Below are positions 1 through 12,280 of a DNA stretch of 64,000 nucleotides, in pieces (position 1 is the first letter of the stretch; each line of letters starts with the position of its first letter). Source of the stretch: Symbiodinium natans (taxonomy: Eukaryota; Sar; Dinophyceae; Suessiales; Symbiodiniaceae). The stretch lies in assembly GCA_905221605.1 (NCBI GenBank), contig CAJNDS010002106.1:479501-543500 (forward strand), read 5' to 3'. A model generated the notes under the pieces. That model was not told the origin of the DNA. It searched no databases and worked only from the letters and a program-made list of their open reading frames with translations. Both the position numbers and the translations under genes were made by a program.

Positions 1-305
1 GTCCCTGGGCCAGAAGCCGGAATTTGCAATGAAGGCGAGGCCCTTTGTGCATCTGGGCTCGCCGCGACAGACAGAAGCACAACCCTAAACCCGAAACCCT
101 AGAACCCTAGAACCCTAGAACCCTAGAACCCTAAACCCTTAACCCTAAACCCAGAACCCTAAACCCAGAACCCTAAGCCTTTAAACCCCAAACCCTACAC
201 CCTAAACCCCAAACCCTAAACCCTAAACCCTACACCCTAAACCCTAAACCCTAAACCCAGAACCCTAGGCCTTTAAACCCCAAAACCCTACACCCTAAAC
301 CCTAC

Positions 306-369
306 CCCGCTCTGCCTGCCACGGGTTCGCACGTAGCAGCAGCACCAGCAGCCGCCGATTCTGACAAGA
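306..369 (-). CDS. Coding-like exon, gene unknown
   Basis: Acceptor CAAACAG and donor GTAGGG frame an open stretch reading SESAAAGAAATCEPVAGRA. Repeat flanks match the exon pattern: CCCTAAA below, TTTAGGG above. It lies downstream of the capping-enzyme stop, so it belongs to a different gene. Confidence 0.35.
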
Positions 370-1007
370 CTGTTTGGGGGGTTTTAGGGTTTAGGGTGGT
401 TTAGCGTTCAGGGCTTAGGGATTAGGGTGGTTTAGGGTTTAGGGCTTAGGGTTTAGGGCTTAGTAGCTTAGGGCTTGGGGCTGAGGGCTTAGGGCTTAGG
501 GCTTAAGGCTTGGAGCTTGGGGTTTAGGGTGGTTTAGGGTTTAGGGTGGTTTAGGGTTCAGGGTGGTGTACGGTTTGGGGCTTAGGGTTTAGGACTTAGG
601 GTTTAGTGCTTCGGGTTAAGGGTTTAGGGGCTTTTGATTGGGGGTGGGGGGTCGTGGTGCAGGGTCTTGGGGGATTGCGTGCGATTGAGGGTTTAGGATG
701 CGCGCGCATCGGCTTGCCGGGCATGGGGGCTTGGGGGGAGGGGGGAGGATTTACTGGTTTGTGCGAGTGAAACCTTGCCATTCTTGAAGTTTGAAGCACC
801 CTAATCCCAAACCCAAGCCTAAGCCCAACAGCCCCAAACCCCCCAAAAGCTCATAAACCCTAAACCCTAGAAACCCTAAAAACCACATTCCCCACGACCC
901 ACCAAAACCCCTAAACCTTAAATCCTTTTGCAACAGGCTTCGTACCTCGACTGGAGTCGGTCGCCCCTGAACCCCAAACCCCAAACCCCAAACCCCAAAC
1001 CCTAAAC

Positions 1008-1090
1008 CTGCCTTTCTCAGAGGTGATCTGGTGTGGCAGCTTCCCCTCGTCTTGTGGAGGAGGCGGTGGAGATGAATCGACAGGCCCTGG
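1008..1090 (-). CDS. Coding-like exon, proline-rich, gene unknown
   Basis: Reads PVDSSPPPPPQDEGKLPHQI then TSEKGR and ends at AAAGGCAG before GTTTAG. The plus strand is also open (EVIWCGSFPSS) with a good acceptor TTTCTCAG, so the strand is not certain. Confidence 0.3.
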
Positions 1091-1337
1091 ACCTGGCGCG
1101 GCGGGCATTAGGGCGCTTAGTTTGGTTTGGGTTTAGGGTTTAGGGTTTGGGGTTTAGGGTCTGGGGTTTAGGGTTTGGGCTTTGCGGTTTAGGGGGTTTA
1201 CCCTGCGGGCTCACTTCCTGTCGGTATTTGCAGCGGATGATGAGTGAGCAGGGTTCAGAATGCTGTCAAGAAGTAAGATTCTACAAAAAAGGATCAGCAA
1301 AGATAACCGGACATAGTCAGAGTGTGCAAGGTTTACG

Positions 1338-1445
1338 CTAGACCCACGAGTAACCGAGGAATGAAAGGTCACCCTTTTGGTTTAAAGGGCTTTTTGAGGG
1401 AACCTAAACCCGAAAAGAAAGGAATGAGAGATTCTGGGGCCAGGA
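1338..1445 (+). mobile_element. MITE family C, diverged
   Basis: CTAGACCCACGAGTAACCGA ... GAGATTCTGGGGCCAGG. Confidence 0.6.
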
Positions 1446-2116
1446 TAGCTGGATATAGTCGATAAGCCTAAACCCTAAACCCTAACGCCTAAACCCCTAA
1501 ACCATAAACCCTGCTATATCCCATTTTAGGGTTAGTCGCCTGCCTTATTGGCAGTGGCTGTTGGAAAGTGGTCTAGGGTTCAGGGTTCAGGGTCTGGGGT
1601 TGAGGGTTTGCGGTTTAGGGTTTATTAAACCCTTAACCCTAAATCCTAAAACCCCAAACCCTAAACCCTAAGCCCTAAACTCTAAGCCCCATACCCTTGG
1701 GGTCTGCAGGGTGTAGGGTTTTAGGGTGCTAGGGCTGTCGTAGGGTTTGGAGCCTTGTGGCGTTTAGGGTGCAAGGTTTCAGGTGCAGGGTCTTGGGGCC
1801 GAGGTTGATCTTTCGGGTTTAGGGTTTAGGGTTTATTTAGGGTTTAGAGCCCAAAGCCCACTGTGTATAGTAGGTTACCTAAGAATCCTATAAAGGGGCT
1901 TGACAGAAAGAGCCTCCAAAAAGAAAGAGTAGGTGTTGGGTAACCCTAAACCCTAAACCCTAGACCCTAAGCCCTAAACCCTAAACGCTAGGCTTTAGCG
2001 GTCTCTTAGGCCTCGTTCGCTACAGGTTTCATAGGTCATTGAGAGCCCTAGGCTGTACGGTAGGTTCCGGAAACAAGGGCTTACGAGGTTCAGGGATTTG
2101 TGCTAGCACCTAGTTG

Positions 2117-2283
2117 GGTTTGGGGTTTGGGGTTTAGGGGTTTAGGGGTTTAGGGGTGTAGGGGTTTAGGGGTTAGGGGTTAAGGGGTTTAGGGGTTTAG
2201 GGGTTTAGGGGTTTAGGGGTTTAGGGGTTTGGGGTTTAGGGGTTTAGGGGTTTAGGGGTTTAGGGGTTTCGGGGTTTAGGGGT
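2117..2283. repeat. TTTAGGGG octamer array
   Basis: About 19 units of an eight-base variant rather than the usual seven. Confidence 0.9.
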
Positions 2284-2507
2284 TGAAGCAGCCCACCATG
2301 CCACAGTGGCGCCTTACACCCACAACTAAATGCCCTGGAGAGGGAAGAACCATGAAGACTGAATTCCAAGAAGCCTGGTGTTCTTCAGGAGGGACTTGAC
2401 GCAAGCCCTAAACACAAGTGGGCTCCGGAAACCCAGCCCCTAAACTTTAGTCCTTGTGTGTTCGCAACCCTAAACCCTGAACCCTAAACCCTAAACCCTA
2501 AGGGGGT

Positions 2508-2592
2508 GTGCAAGGGCTGCTCGCTTCCTTTCCTGCGGCTATTGCTGTCGTGGCTGTCTCTGCGGCCAGGGCATCGCGTTCAGGCTCTAAAC
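2508..2592 (-). CDS. Coding-like exon, alanine-rich, gene unknown
   Basis: Open minus frame EPERDALAAETATTAIAAGK with GC-rich third positions, following the CCCTAAA run at 2465-2500. It could be an exon of the same unknown gene as the islands at 306-369 and 1008-1090. Confidence 0.35.
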
Positions 2593-2778
2593 GAGAGACC
2601 CTCATAAGGGACCTGAGGGGTTATTCAGGGGTTATGTAGCCTAAGTATATAGAGATTGTAGAAGGCATAAATAGGGGTTATATAGGGGAGTAAGATCAAG
2701 GGTCTGCTCTGGGGGTCTCTCCTTCAACCCGTTAAGTTTAGGGTTGAGGGTTTGCATACCCGAGGCCCTGTCCGAGGT

Positions 2779-2897
2779 CCTTGGGCGCCAAATGAATCCC
2801 AAAAAAAAGTAGTTTATCGTCCATATACCTTTAATGGGGATTATAGAAGTATAGGGGATATGATCCCCCAATTTCAGGGTTCATTTGGTCCTCAAGG
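2779..2897 (+). mobile_element. Family B MITE, diverged
   Basis: Ends CCTTGGGCGCCAAATGAATC and GGTTCATTTGGTCCTCAAGG enclose a typical interior (CATATACCTTTAATGGGGAT). Confidence 0.7.
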
Positions 2898-3750
2898 TAT
2901 AAGGAGGACCATACCTGTACGTCCTGTCTTGGCTTCCTGGACTGGAGTGTGGAAAATCCGCTTCTGTCCAGGGACAGTCATTTGGATATCCGCTCCGACT
3001 TCCGTTTGCGCGGAGGTTCAGCAACGTCATCGTTGGTGACCTCGCAGTCGGGTCGAGGGGTCCAGGGTTTGAGCGAAAGGGTCCGCAGGTCGGCGCGTCT
3101 ACTCTCTGAAGCTTCTTTGCTGGAGAAGTGAGGCGCTTAGTGTCCTGCTCAAGGCAACCATGAACCATACACAGCGCCTTTTACGGTCTTCCAAGTTCAT
3201 GGTTTTCTTTTACCGCTTAGGGAAGTTTAAAGTTCAGGGTTTAGAGTAGGGGTGGAGGGGTACCGAGAAATGAAAAGGATGCAGTAACAGTTTTTGTTTC
3301 ATGGGGCTTATGAGCCGCACCAGAGTCCTAGTCTACGTCGGGTTTTAGCGTTTAGCCCGAAACCCTAAAACCCCAAATAAAAGGTAAGACCCCAAACTCT
3401 ACACCCAGACCCCAATTCATCATGTCCAGCTCTGGGTCAGGCGTGGGTAGGTCTTTCGAGCCGAGGCCGAGTCTTAAAAAGTGGCAGGTGCCTTCGTCAG
3501 TCTTTCTACTACTCTATCCTTATGATTTCTTATCCTGCAATACTACTATACAACTTCTCGTATGCTGATATGTTTTTATTTTTTTTTTTTGGGGGGGGGG
3601 GGGGGGGGCTTTCGGGTTTAGGGTTTAAATTTCTCGCGCACAGACAAGCCACGGTTAAGGATTTAAGGTTCAGACTGCCCAACCCAGATCACCGAGGCTC
3701 GAGGGAATCCGCAGCACAGGAGACTAAGACCGAAACTCGCAAAACTACAG

Positions 3751-3842
3751 TTTGGGAAGTTTCCCCTTCTACTAACAGTCCTTAGTAGGGATTCTAATAG
3801 GGGCTACAAGAGTCCCTATTAAGGACTTAGGAGAAAGGGGGT
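3751..3842 (+). mobile_element. MITE family A relic
   Basis: TTGGGAAGTTTCCCC with the paired core TAACAGTCCTTAGTAGGGAT / AGTCCCTATTAAGGACTTA. Confidence 0.5.
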
Positions 3843-4156
3843 ACCACAAAGGATCCCAATTTTGAGAACCCACCCTATCATAGCCAAGAGAACAGCCTGG
3901 AGCGGATGAACCCTGAAATCTCGTACGTGCAAGAGCACTTCCCTAAACTTATAATTATAACAAATAGCCAAAGCACGATCATTAGATAGTTCGATGCTGA
4001 GTGGGAGCCATCGCCTACAGGTTACAACTGCCTTCGTCCGCACAGCAGAACAAACCTTCAGCGAGCCCAGCGAGCCCTAAGCCCCAAAGCCCTAAGAAGA
4101 CCCAGCGGAGGGTATTGCCATGGTCTTTTTTAAAACCCCAAGACAGGGTTTTGGGC

Positions 4157-4258
4157 ACTTGGAGGTTCGTGGGTAGATAGAAGCAGGGTTAGAAGTAAGG
4201 TTGCAATGTTTGGCATACGTACAAACCTACATTTTGATACCCATGAACCTCCAAGTAC
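4157..4258 (+). mobile_element. MITE family E
   Basis: ACTTGGAGGTTCGTGGGTA ... TACCCATGAACCTCCAAGTA. Confidence 0.7.
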
Positions 4259-4433
4259 AGGCGTTTGGAGAGCCTGGACCCTTCCTTCGATTGTTGTTGA
4301 GTGGAAGGGTGGCATAATTTCTGGCTACGGTTTTGGTTGTGCTTAGCTCAACCGGGTAAGGACCTACAGTTGAGGGTCTTGGCTTTGTAAAGGCAAAGCG
4401 CCCAACGTAACCCTAAACCCTACGCCCTAAACC

Positions 4434-7400
4434 CTAAACCCGATGTCGTGCCTCGTGCTCTGGTCGCCTGAAGACCAGCAGCGGTCGCTGGAAGTTCTTC
4501 GGAAGGTCCCCTGATCAACTGGCTGCTGTTTGGGGCTGTTTGTCCTCAAAAGGGTTACCTAACCTTGACAGTTTGAGGGATTCTTGTTTAAACGTGCTGA
4601 GCCTTAGTAAACCTCCTGCAGCAGGCTTGGCACACCACCCGCCGTTAACGCATGCCCTTAGCTTTCATAAAGCCCTAAACCCTCAACCCTGAGCCTTATG
4701 CCCAAAACTCTAAACCCTAAACCCTAATCCTAAACCCCAAACTCTCAACCCTAAACCCAAAACCCCAAACCCTGAATCCAGGCACACGTCCTGCCATCAG
4801 GCCTGGTGCTTCGATGGCCTCGACCTTTTCAAAGCCCAGGCCCACGAGATAGTCGGCAAAGTCCTCGTTTTACAAGGTTTAGGGGTTTAGGGATTAGGAG
4901 GTTCCCTACTACTAAAATACCCCGTACACCCCGCAAATTCAGGAATGTAACCCTGACTTTCCCAAAAACAAGGGAGTCCTTCGGATTTAAGACCTATATA
5001 TATATATATCTTGATTAAGGGGTATGGGGCTTTGTGGGGTAGGGTTTAGGCTTCCCGAAAATTTTCGGCTCTGCATTTTTTTAGGGTTTAGGGTTTATGT
5101 TCCTTTGCCACCCTGCCTGGCTGCACCTGTCGGGCGAAATGCAGGGCACGGGCACTCTTAAACCATCAGGGTTTAGGGATGTCATTGACAGTTCAGCGGA
5201 AACATGTGCCCATCCTCTCACGACAGCCGACTGCATCCCGTCAACTTAAATTACACAAACAAGCCGCCTTAACTCAGTAGCCCAGTAACCATATTCTAAC
5301 AAGGGAACCCTGAACCAAAAAAAGGGGCAAAAGGGTACCACTGGGCTACCAAGATAGCTAGGGTTGTTGGCGCCCGTGAGCACTGCTTCTGAGAGCCCAA
5401 ACACCAAGTTCTGATATTGGCACCCTCCTTGGGGTTGGTTACTTTAATTCTAACTAAGGCAACCTTGAACCCAAAAAGGGAAAAGGGCAAGTCCCAAACC
5501 CGAATTGAGCCCTGAACCCGAAACCTTTTTGTCCCTAACCCTAAACCCTAAACCCTAAACCCTGAACCCTAAACCTTAAACCCTAAACCCTAAACCCTTT
5601 TCAAACCCACGCCTCTGGGCGGATGTTGATGGACGCCACCGTGTCGCGGATGGCTCGCGTGATGTGGCGCTTCCTCGCTTGGCAAAGGGGCTTCCAGGGT
5701 GGGGGGGCCGTGTAAGAGCGTTTCATCCCGAGACCTTTAGGGGTTTAGGGGCTTAGGGATGTTTAGGGTTTAGGATTTAGAGTTTAGGGGTTAGGGTGTT
5801 TAGGGTTTACGGTTAGGGTTGCTCCCTGGCCTGCCGCCTAAACCCTGAGCACTGTGTCCCGGCCTCGTAGGGGGACTGCAGCCCTCTGAGAAGCCAGTGA
5901 AAACTCACACCCTACACCCTAAACCCTAAACCCAGAAGCCTCAACATCAGGCAAGGCTCTTCTTATAGCTGCTCCACCCCTGAGGCTCCAGGACGAAGAA
6001 GCCACCCGGTCTGATGGCAGAGGACTTAAGGCTTCACTGTCGGGCTTTCGCAGACGAACAACTTGGGCTAGGGGGTTGGGGTTTAGGGTTTGGGGTTTGG
6101 GGGTTTTGGGGTTTGGGGTTTGGGGTTTAGGGTTTAGGGTTTAGGGTTTAGGCTTAGCATCTGCCCGCAGGCCTGCAAGTGAAAGCAAAGAGCCCTTGCG
6201 GTGCATCAATTGTGGTGCATCAATTGTGGTGCATCAATGGCCTGCTTTGGGTAGCTGTGCATAGCCTGATCCCGATACAAGTTCATCTCGAGCCATGTGC
6301 ACACAAATACGGATGTACGCATGCACACATATAAACTCAAACATATGTGCATGCATGCAGAATGCATATACACATCTTCCGAAAAGCTATGGACATATGC
6401 ACCATAGAAAGTGCACATGTCTGTACATGTGTGCATGTCATGTGCTGGTGTATGTGCCTTATAACCATAAACACTCACCCGAAGGGTCCATGTACCTCAT
6501 TAATATTTGCTTGGGCCCTAAAGTCACTGAATAGGAGGTACTTTAAGGACCAAGTATAAAATAATTAGGTGCATGGACCCTTGAGTCATACACAACTTCA
6601 CGAACAAGGTCCCCGAGCCCCAGACGAAAGATCCTGGACTGCAACTCTAGGCAAAACGAAACTGTCCAGTAAGAATAGGGAAGGAACAAGAACAGGGGCA
6701 CACGTAATCATAAGGAAAAGAACAAGAACAAACCCTTCCTGTTCTCAGGCTCATTCTTCAGGCCACCTAAACTCTAAAACCTAAACCCCTAAACCCCAAG
6801 CCCTAAGCCCTAAGCCCTAAGCCCTAACCCTACCAACCTTGTCCTCTTGAAGCATCGCTTGAAGAGGTTGTGGATCCTGGGTTGCATATGGTCAGATCTG
6901 GGTGCCCCAACTAACATTGGCCGCCTTAGAATAAGGACCCCAAAAGGGACCATATTTTGGAGCAGTAACCATATGGTTCGGAGATTGCAGTAAGGTGTTG
7001 GCGGTAAGGTGATAGGGATTGTCAGCTTCAGATAGTTGCAAGGAAACCGAGCAACAGCATCACAATCTGAGGAGTGCCCGAGGATCCCTGTGTCTCCATG
7101 CGCAAAGTGAACCCACTTCGTCACAGACAGGCAGAGCACGACCTCAGCAATCGTCTCCATGAATTTATATACGGATAAAGCCGGCCGTCTACGCTTGAAT
7201 TGGGGTTGGTCGAGTCCATACAGGCGGCAGTGCTTGAAATGCATACATCGACACACACGCATCACCAAATTGCGAACAAGCGTACCTACATGAATGCAAG
7301 CATCAGTCCAAATAAACAACTGCACCTACATAAACATGCAATAAATGAGCATAGAATACATACATATATATATATATATAGTTATGCAATTAGTTTATAA

Positions 7401-10400
7401 TGAGAACATCCATATACACGTCTTTGTGTAGACCATCACATGATGACGAACGACATCGAGACCCAAAGATTATGTGTTCCTTGCGGGCGGCATCGAAGCG
7501 CTCAGGCATCGCCTTTCCCAGGGGCATGCACTGCAAACACATGGGGTCTAGGTTGGGATGTTCCCCCTATAGGGTTTCGGGTTCAGGGTTTAGGGTTCTA
7601 TGAAGTACTGTTGGCATCAGGGGGAACATCCCAAGGTTTAGGGCGTTTGCTTTTGGGTTTAAGGCTTAGGGGCGCGACATGAATTCTGACATGGGGATCA
7701 TAACATTCTATGCTACTATACTGCTATTTGCTTAAGAGCCCAATAAGAAGATAATAATCCCTGTATTGCCCTTGTAAGGAAAACGATGTGTTTTTTTTTT
7801 TTTTGGGGGGGGGGTTGGTCTTACGCAAAGAATTAGAAGTATCATCCTGTGAGAGGCTACTGTAGGCGAGAAACATGTAGCCGGTAGAGTGATGTTGATG
7901 GTCTGCCAGTCCGGCCGGGTAAACCCTAAACCCTAGACCGCAGGCGATGCCAACCCCGCCCTGTCGAAAAATCTGCACGCCCTGGAAGCCCTTCCTAAGG
8001 TTCAGTATCCCCTAAACTCTAAACCCTACACCCTAAATAACCCCAAACCCTAAACCCTATGAGGGGTGTAAGGGTGTCGGGGTGCCCTCCCCGCCTCGGC
8101 CCCGCGCTTGAGCGGGCAGCTGAGGATGTCTTCCCGGCGAAACTCCACGGCACCTTATGGGAGGAAACTCTCAAAACAGTGGGAACCCTAAACCCTAAAC
8201 CCCAAACCCTAAATCCGTCCCCCAAGCACTGGGCCTTTCAACGTGTCCATCTCGCAGGAGTAGTTGGCCTCGGCGGCTTCGATAAGATCGGCATCCAAGT
8301 CCATGCCAACCTTTGCAAGGTTTAGGGTTTAGGGTTTAGGGTTTAGGGTTTAGGGGTTTGGGGTTTGGGGTTTGGGGTTTAGGGTTGTGGGTTTTAAATT
8401 TCGGGGCTTAGAATCAGCGAGAGGGTTTAGGGTGTAGATTTCAGGGCTTAGGATCAACGGTTTAGGGTTTAGATTTCGGGACTTAGGATCAGCTATTAGG
8501 GTTTAGGGTTAACTGGGGGGTTGGAGGGTGTCAGGATCCAGATCCTACGGTGTTCTTCAGCATCATTCCAGGAGAGGGCATTCTTTTGGGAGTCTTAATC
8601 CAGATCTCCCCCCTTCCCCCCCCCCTCCCCCCCTAACACGCAAAACAAGGACCCCAATGAAAGAGCCTGCTTCGGGCGATGTGTGCCGCGGACCTTACAG
8701 GCTAAGTAGCATGGCCCTTAGAACCCTCGGAAAACTATTCCGAGATATGATCCTCTGGATACCCAATCGTAGAAGACGCAAAATATCCCAAGAGCCTACC
8801 TGAGTACTTCGGGGCAGAGGGTGTCAGGAAGCGGGCTTTACAAGGAAGCCTGTCTGCAACAATATTCTTCAAGAGTGGAGTGGGGAGACGATATTCTTAA
8901 AGACTCGTCTGGGGAGAGATTAGGCTCACCTTAAGCACCCAAAGCCTACCTTTTGGTAGGCTACCTAAAATCCCATAAGGGGCACTACAACAAGAACCTA
9001 CAAAAAAGTAGGTTTTGGGTTTTCAGGCAGAGATGAAGGCACCCAACCCACGCCCAGGCGTGTAGGTCAAGGCACTACTCGCTTGGCGTGGAACTCGCGC
9101 GCGATGGCCAACGACACGAGGCCGGCGTTGCCTAGGTTTAGGATTCGCAATACCTTCACCCCAAAACCCTACACCGCCTAAACCACCCTTAACTCGCCGG
9201 AATAGCCTTACTTGAACCATGATGCTCCTTCCAGGCGCTTGGTCACAGGCGAGACGTTGGGAGCTCAAGTAAACCCTAAACCCTAAACCCTAAACCCTAA
9301 ACCCTATAACCCTAAACCCTAAACCCTAAACCCTAACCCTAAACCCAAACCCTAAACCCTAAACCCTAAACCCTAAACCCTAAACCCTAAACCCTAAACC
9401 CTAAACCCTAAACCCTAAACCCTAAACCCTAAACCCTAAACCATCCCACCTCTCTACAAGCGCGACAAACCCAGGAGCTGGCGTTGCAGATTATTTAGTC
9501 ATTCAGTGGAATCAGAAACTTCAGCCTAGGGATTTGGGGGGTCCCCAAATAGTAGAATACCCTTACAATAAGGACCCCAATAAGGTACCCCAAATTTCGG
9601 CAACCCCTAAACCCTAAACCCCAAACCCCAAACCCTAAACCTTAAACCCTAACAGTCCAGGGGCAGCCAATGTCCAGGACCTCTTTCCGCTTGAAGAAGC
9701 TCCTGCCGAGCCTGTCTGGTAGACTCTTTCGAATCCCAAGCCCCCCCTGCCCGGAGTGCGGGATGTACTTTTGGGGTCGGAAGAATTTCGAATATTCTTC
9801 GGTTAGGGTCCCTTTATACTTCTACTATAACAAGCCCCAAATTCCTATTCTATGTATTCAGGCCCCTATTGCATTAGTAGCAACGTTTCGGTAAAATGCT
9901 TAGCTTAGACCCTCTCTTGAACCCAATGTCAAGCCCCACGGCTCTGTCACCAAGAAGATCCAAGAACTTGGGTGTCTGCGCTTGCCAGCTTGCCGATCTT
10001 CGCGAACCATAGGGTTTAGGTTTAGGGCTTATGGGTTAAGGGTTTAGGGTTTGGGGTTTATGGGCAGCCCCTTTCTTTCTAAAGGCGGGCCCTTTTTGGC
10101 CCCACATAGAAGATGCTACTTACGCACCAGCGAGACACAAGACCCAAGAGTAGCGTAGGAATGCAAAGTAGGCCACCCGTTGCTTCGTTTACAGGGGTTT
10201 ATAAGGGAACCTAAACCCGAACAAGAAGGGATCTCGGGCCGACTCTGTGTCCTAGTAGCCCTAAACCCTAAACCATGAAAAAGCCTAAACCCCAAAAAAG
10301 GTAATAACCCCAAACCCTGCACCCTAAAAGCACTAAACCCCAAAAAAGGGATCATGGGCCTACGTCCTAGGACAGCACGCCATGAACCCGTGCCTCTCAG

Positions 10401-11695
10401 TGAGGGCCACAAGGCGACGGTCGCTGTCGCCCCGTTCACCGGGAGCGTGCCGGTAACCGTAGTAGCCTTCAGGTTGCCGGATGTCTCTATAGGAGACATG
10501 GGGCTAGGGTTTAGGGTTTAGGGTTTAGGGTTTAGGGTTTAGGCGTTTCCGAAATTTGGTCCGAAATTTGGGGGGGGGAGGGGTTATCTTATTGGAAATC
10601 CTACTACTTGGGGTCAACTTTAGGGGTCCCCTATTGTCGTAGGCCCCCACATGGGGCCTATTCTTGAATCCTAAACCTTATAAGCCCTAAACCCCAAACC
10701 CCAAACCACCAAACCATGAAGACCTTTTTTAAAGCTGGACTTGCTGACTGCCAGACGCCCGCCTATCCTCGTCCCAAACCCTATGCATTAACCTAACAAT
10801 TCTCGGGTCCCGCCCTCAGTGGTCCCCGGTCCGGGGGTTTAGGGTTTAGGTCCACAATTTTCTTCAAGGGCATTTTGGCCTCAAGATAAGAACCCTGAAG
10901 CCGAAGCCTAAGCCCTATGAAGCCCAGCTCCATAACCCGAAGCCCTAAGCCCTAAACCCTCGACTCTTGCACCCTAAACTCTGATACTAACAGGGTTTAG
11001 GGTTTAGGGTTTAGGGTTTAGGGTTTAGGGGGGGGGGGGGGGTAACAGGTCCGAGGGCTGCTGTAGTTGCCGTGCTCAAAGAGGGGGCGTCCTTTCTTCC
11101 ACTTCGTGGCCCCGCGCACGACGCTGGGCTCCTGAGGTGAATGACCCCCCCACATATATCCAAGGAGCAAGCCGTGAAATAAAGTTTAGGGTCTCGGGTT
11201 TACAGGGTTCAGGGTTTTGGAGGGTTTTAGGTTTAGGGCTTAGGATTAGGGTTTAGGATTCAGGTTCAGGGTTTAGGTTTAGGGTTTAGGGTTAGGGCTT
11301 AGGATTTAGGGTTTGTGCTGTAGAGGTTGGTGCTTTTGAGAAGGGAGGGCATCAGAAGCCTCAGGACTCTTTGGGTGGGTAGGGGGAAGGAGGAGGTCGC
11401 ATGGCTCCGAGTCAGCGATTATGGGACTTTATCGAACACCCTTCTTGCAGTGGGACGAGCAGAATCTTTGACGGCGCGTCGGGTACAAGGTTTAGGGGGT
11501 TTAGGGTATAGAGCTTAGGGTACCCTACGGTAGGGATTTACAGTATCATGTACAGGGCATGCGACCCCAACTAAGTCCTTAGGGGTCAGGGTTTAGGGTT
11601 CATTGGGTCACCAGCACCATTCCGCGGCGCCACTTCAGAATCAAAACATGCCCCCCTCCCCCCGCCTCGCCCTGCTTCGCCTTCGGCTGCGACAT
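4434..11695 (-). CDS. MEPCE: Bin3/MePCE-type RNA 5'-methylphosphate capping methyltransferase, multi-exon
   Basis: SAM-dependent enzyme that methylates the 5' gamma-phosphate of small nuclear RNAs such as 7SK or U6 (family knowledge). Exons on the minus strand: 11648-11695 (putative ATG), 11062-11131, 10388-10484, 9665-9702, 9076-9131, 8235-8310, about 8100-8153, 7087-7142, 6838-6876, 5958-6010, 5613-5677, 4803-4863, 4434-4510. Motifs in order: FEHGNY, EGYYGYRHAPGERGDSDRRL, KRKEVLDIGC joined to NAGLVSLAIAREFHAKRV (SAM site), VGMDLDADLIEAA, AVEFRREDIL, VVLCLSVTKWVHFAHGDTG (Bin3 signature), NLFKRCFKRTRPGG, FFVLEPQGWSSYKK, RDTVASINIRPEDFADYL, NFQRPLLVFRRPEHEARHRV, stop. All joined phases agree except the link from the 8153 exon to the 7142 exon, where an exon end or a small exon (candidate 7945-7990) is unresolved. 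The start Met is the weakest part; 13728-13802 could instead be the first exon. The TAG stop lies in a telomere-type heptamer. Confidence 0.9.
5278..5351 (+). mobile_element. Inverted-repeat element (TAGCCCAGTAACC type)
   Basis: TAGCCCAGTAACC at left, GGGTACCACTGGGCTA at right. Related ends appear at 12507-12530 and 55745-55775. Lies in an intron of the capping-enzyme gene. Confidence 0.5.
6198..6242. repeat. Triplicated 14-mer
   Basis: GGTGCATCAATTGT repeats three times; followed by a CA/TG-rich tract (6290-6450) with no gene. Confidence 0.8.
7553..7634 (+). mobile_element. MITE family A with telomere-like interior
   Basis: Ends TTGGGATGTTCCCCCTAT and CAGGGGGAACATCCCAA enclose GGGTTTCGGGTTCAGGGTTT. 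Confidence 0.6.
7718..7838 (+). mobile_element. Element family Z with poly-T/poly-G terminus
   Basis: ATACTGCTATTTGCTTAAGA at left pairs with GGTCTTACGCAAAG...AGAAGTAT at right; a T15G10 compound homopolymer sits next to the right arm. Confidence 0.55.
8939..9020 (+). mobile_element. Inverted-repeat element family F
   Basis: CCAAAGCCTACCTTTTGGTA ... CTACAAAAAAGTAGGTTTTG inside an intron of the capping-enzyme gene. Confidence 0.6.
9270..9442. repeat. (CCCTAAA)n array, about 24 units
   Basis: Telomere-type heptamers inside an intron of the capping-enzyme gene; a few indel units near 9303 and 9337. Confidence 0.95.
10141..10255 (+). mobile_element. MITE family C, diverged
   Basis: GACCCAAGAGTAGCGTAGGA ... 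GCCGACTCTGTGTCCTAG in an intron of the capping-enzyme gene. Confidence 0.6.
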
Positions 11696-11937
11696 CTTGG
11701 CACTTGCCTGCTCTACCTCTTTGTCATTGTCGTCCTCAAGGGTTCAGGGTTTAGGGTTTAGGGTTCAAGGGTTTTGGGTTTAGTGTTTAGGTTTAGGGTT
11801 CAAGGGTTTAGGGTTTGGGGTTTAGGGTGTCATCCTCAGGCGAAGGCTTTTCGGGTCAGAGGTCTGCAGGGCTTTACAGCCTTAACTGCTGTACCCCCCT
11901 CTATACCCCCCCCCCCCCCCCCCCTCCTGAGGCTGGG

Positions 11938-12051
11938 GTTTAGGGTTTAGGGTTTAGGGTTTAGGGTTTAGGGTTTAGGGTTTAGGGTTTAGGGTTTAGG
12001 GTTTAGGGTTTAGGGTTTAGGGTTTAGGGTTTAGGGTTTAGGGTTTAGGGC
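11938..12051. repeat. (TTTAGGG)n array, about 16 units
   Basis: Perfect heptamers; another seven units follow at 12125-12175 after a coding-like island. Confidence 0.95.
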
Positions 12052-12056
12052 CCGTT

Positions 12057-12118
12057 CCTTCTTCAGCGGCTGCGTCGCCAGGCCCCCAGGAGGCACGAAG
12101 GACAGCACTCTCATGCCC
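12057..12118 (-). CDS. Coding-like exon, gene unknown
   Basis: Minus frame MRVLSFVPPGGLATQPLKKE with strong GC3, wedged between two (TTTAGGG)n arrays. May belong to the 5' part of the capping-enzyme gene or to its upstream neighbour. Confidence 0.35.
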
Positions 12119-12280
12119 CGGCCTGGTTTAGGGTTTAGGGTTTAGGGTTTAGGGTTTAGGGTTTAGGGTTTAGGGCTAGGGCGTTGAGGGTGTTTAGGGC
12201 GAAGGGTTTCCCTGAACACTTCCGGCGCTTTATCCGCCACTCACCCCGGGTGCAGACGAAAGCGGCAGGCCCACAGGTTA

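Noticed and set aside
6290..6450. CA/TG-rich frames with repeated MH, CM and HT residues
   Set aside because: Low-complexity dinucleotide-like sequence inside a capping-enzyme intron; no codon bias.
9199..9266. Exon-like frame SPVTKRLEGASWFK with a GTAAGG donor on the minus strand
   Set aside because: It looked like the segment before the SAM motif, but 9665-9702 and 10388-10484 supply that segment with matching phases, so this lies in an intron.
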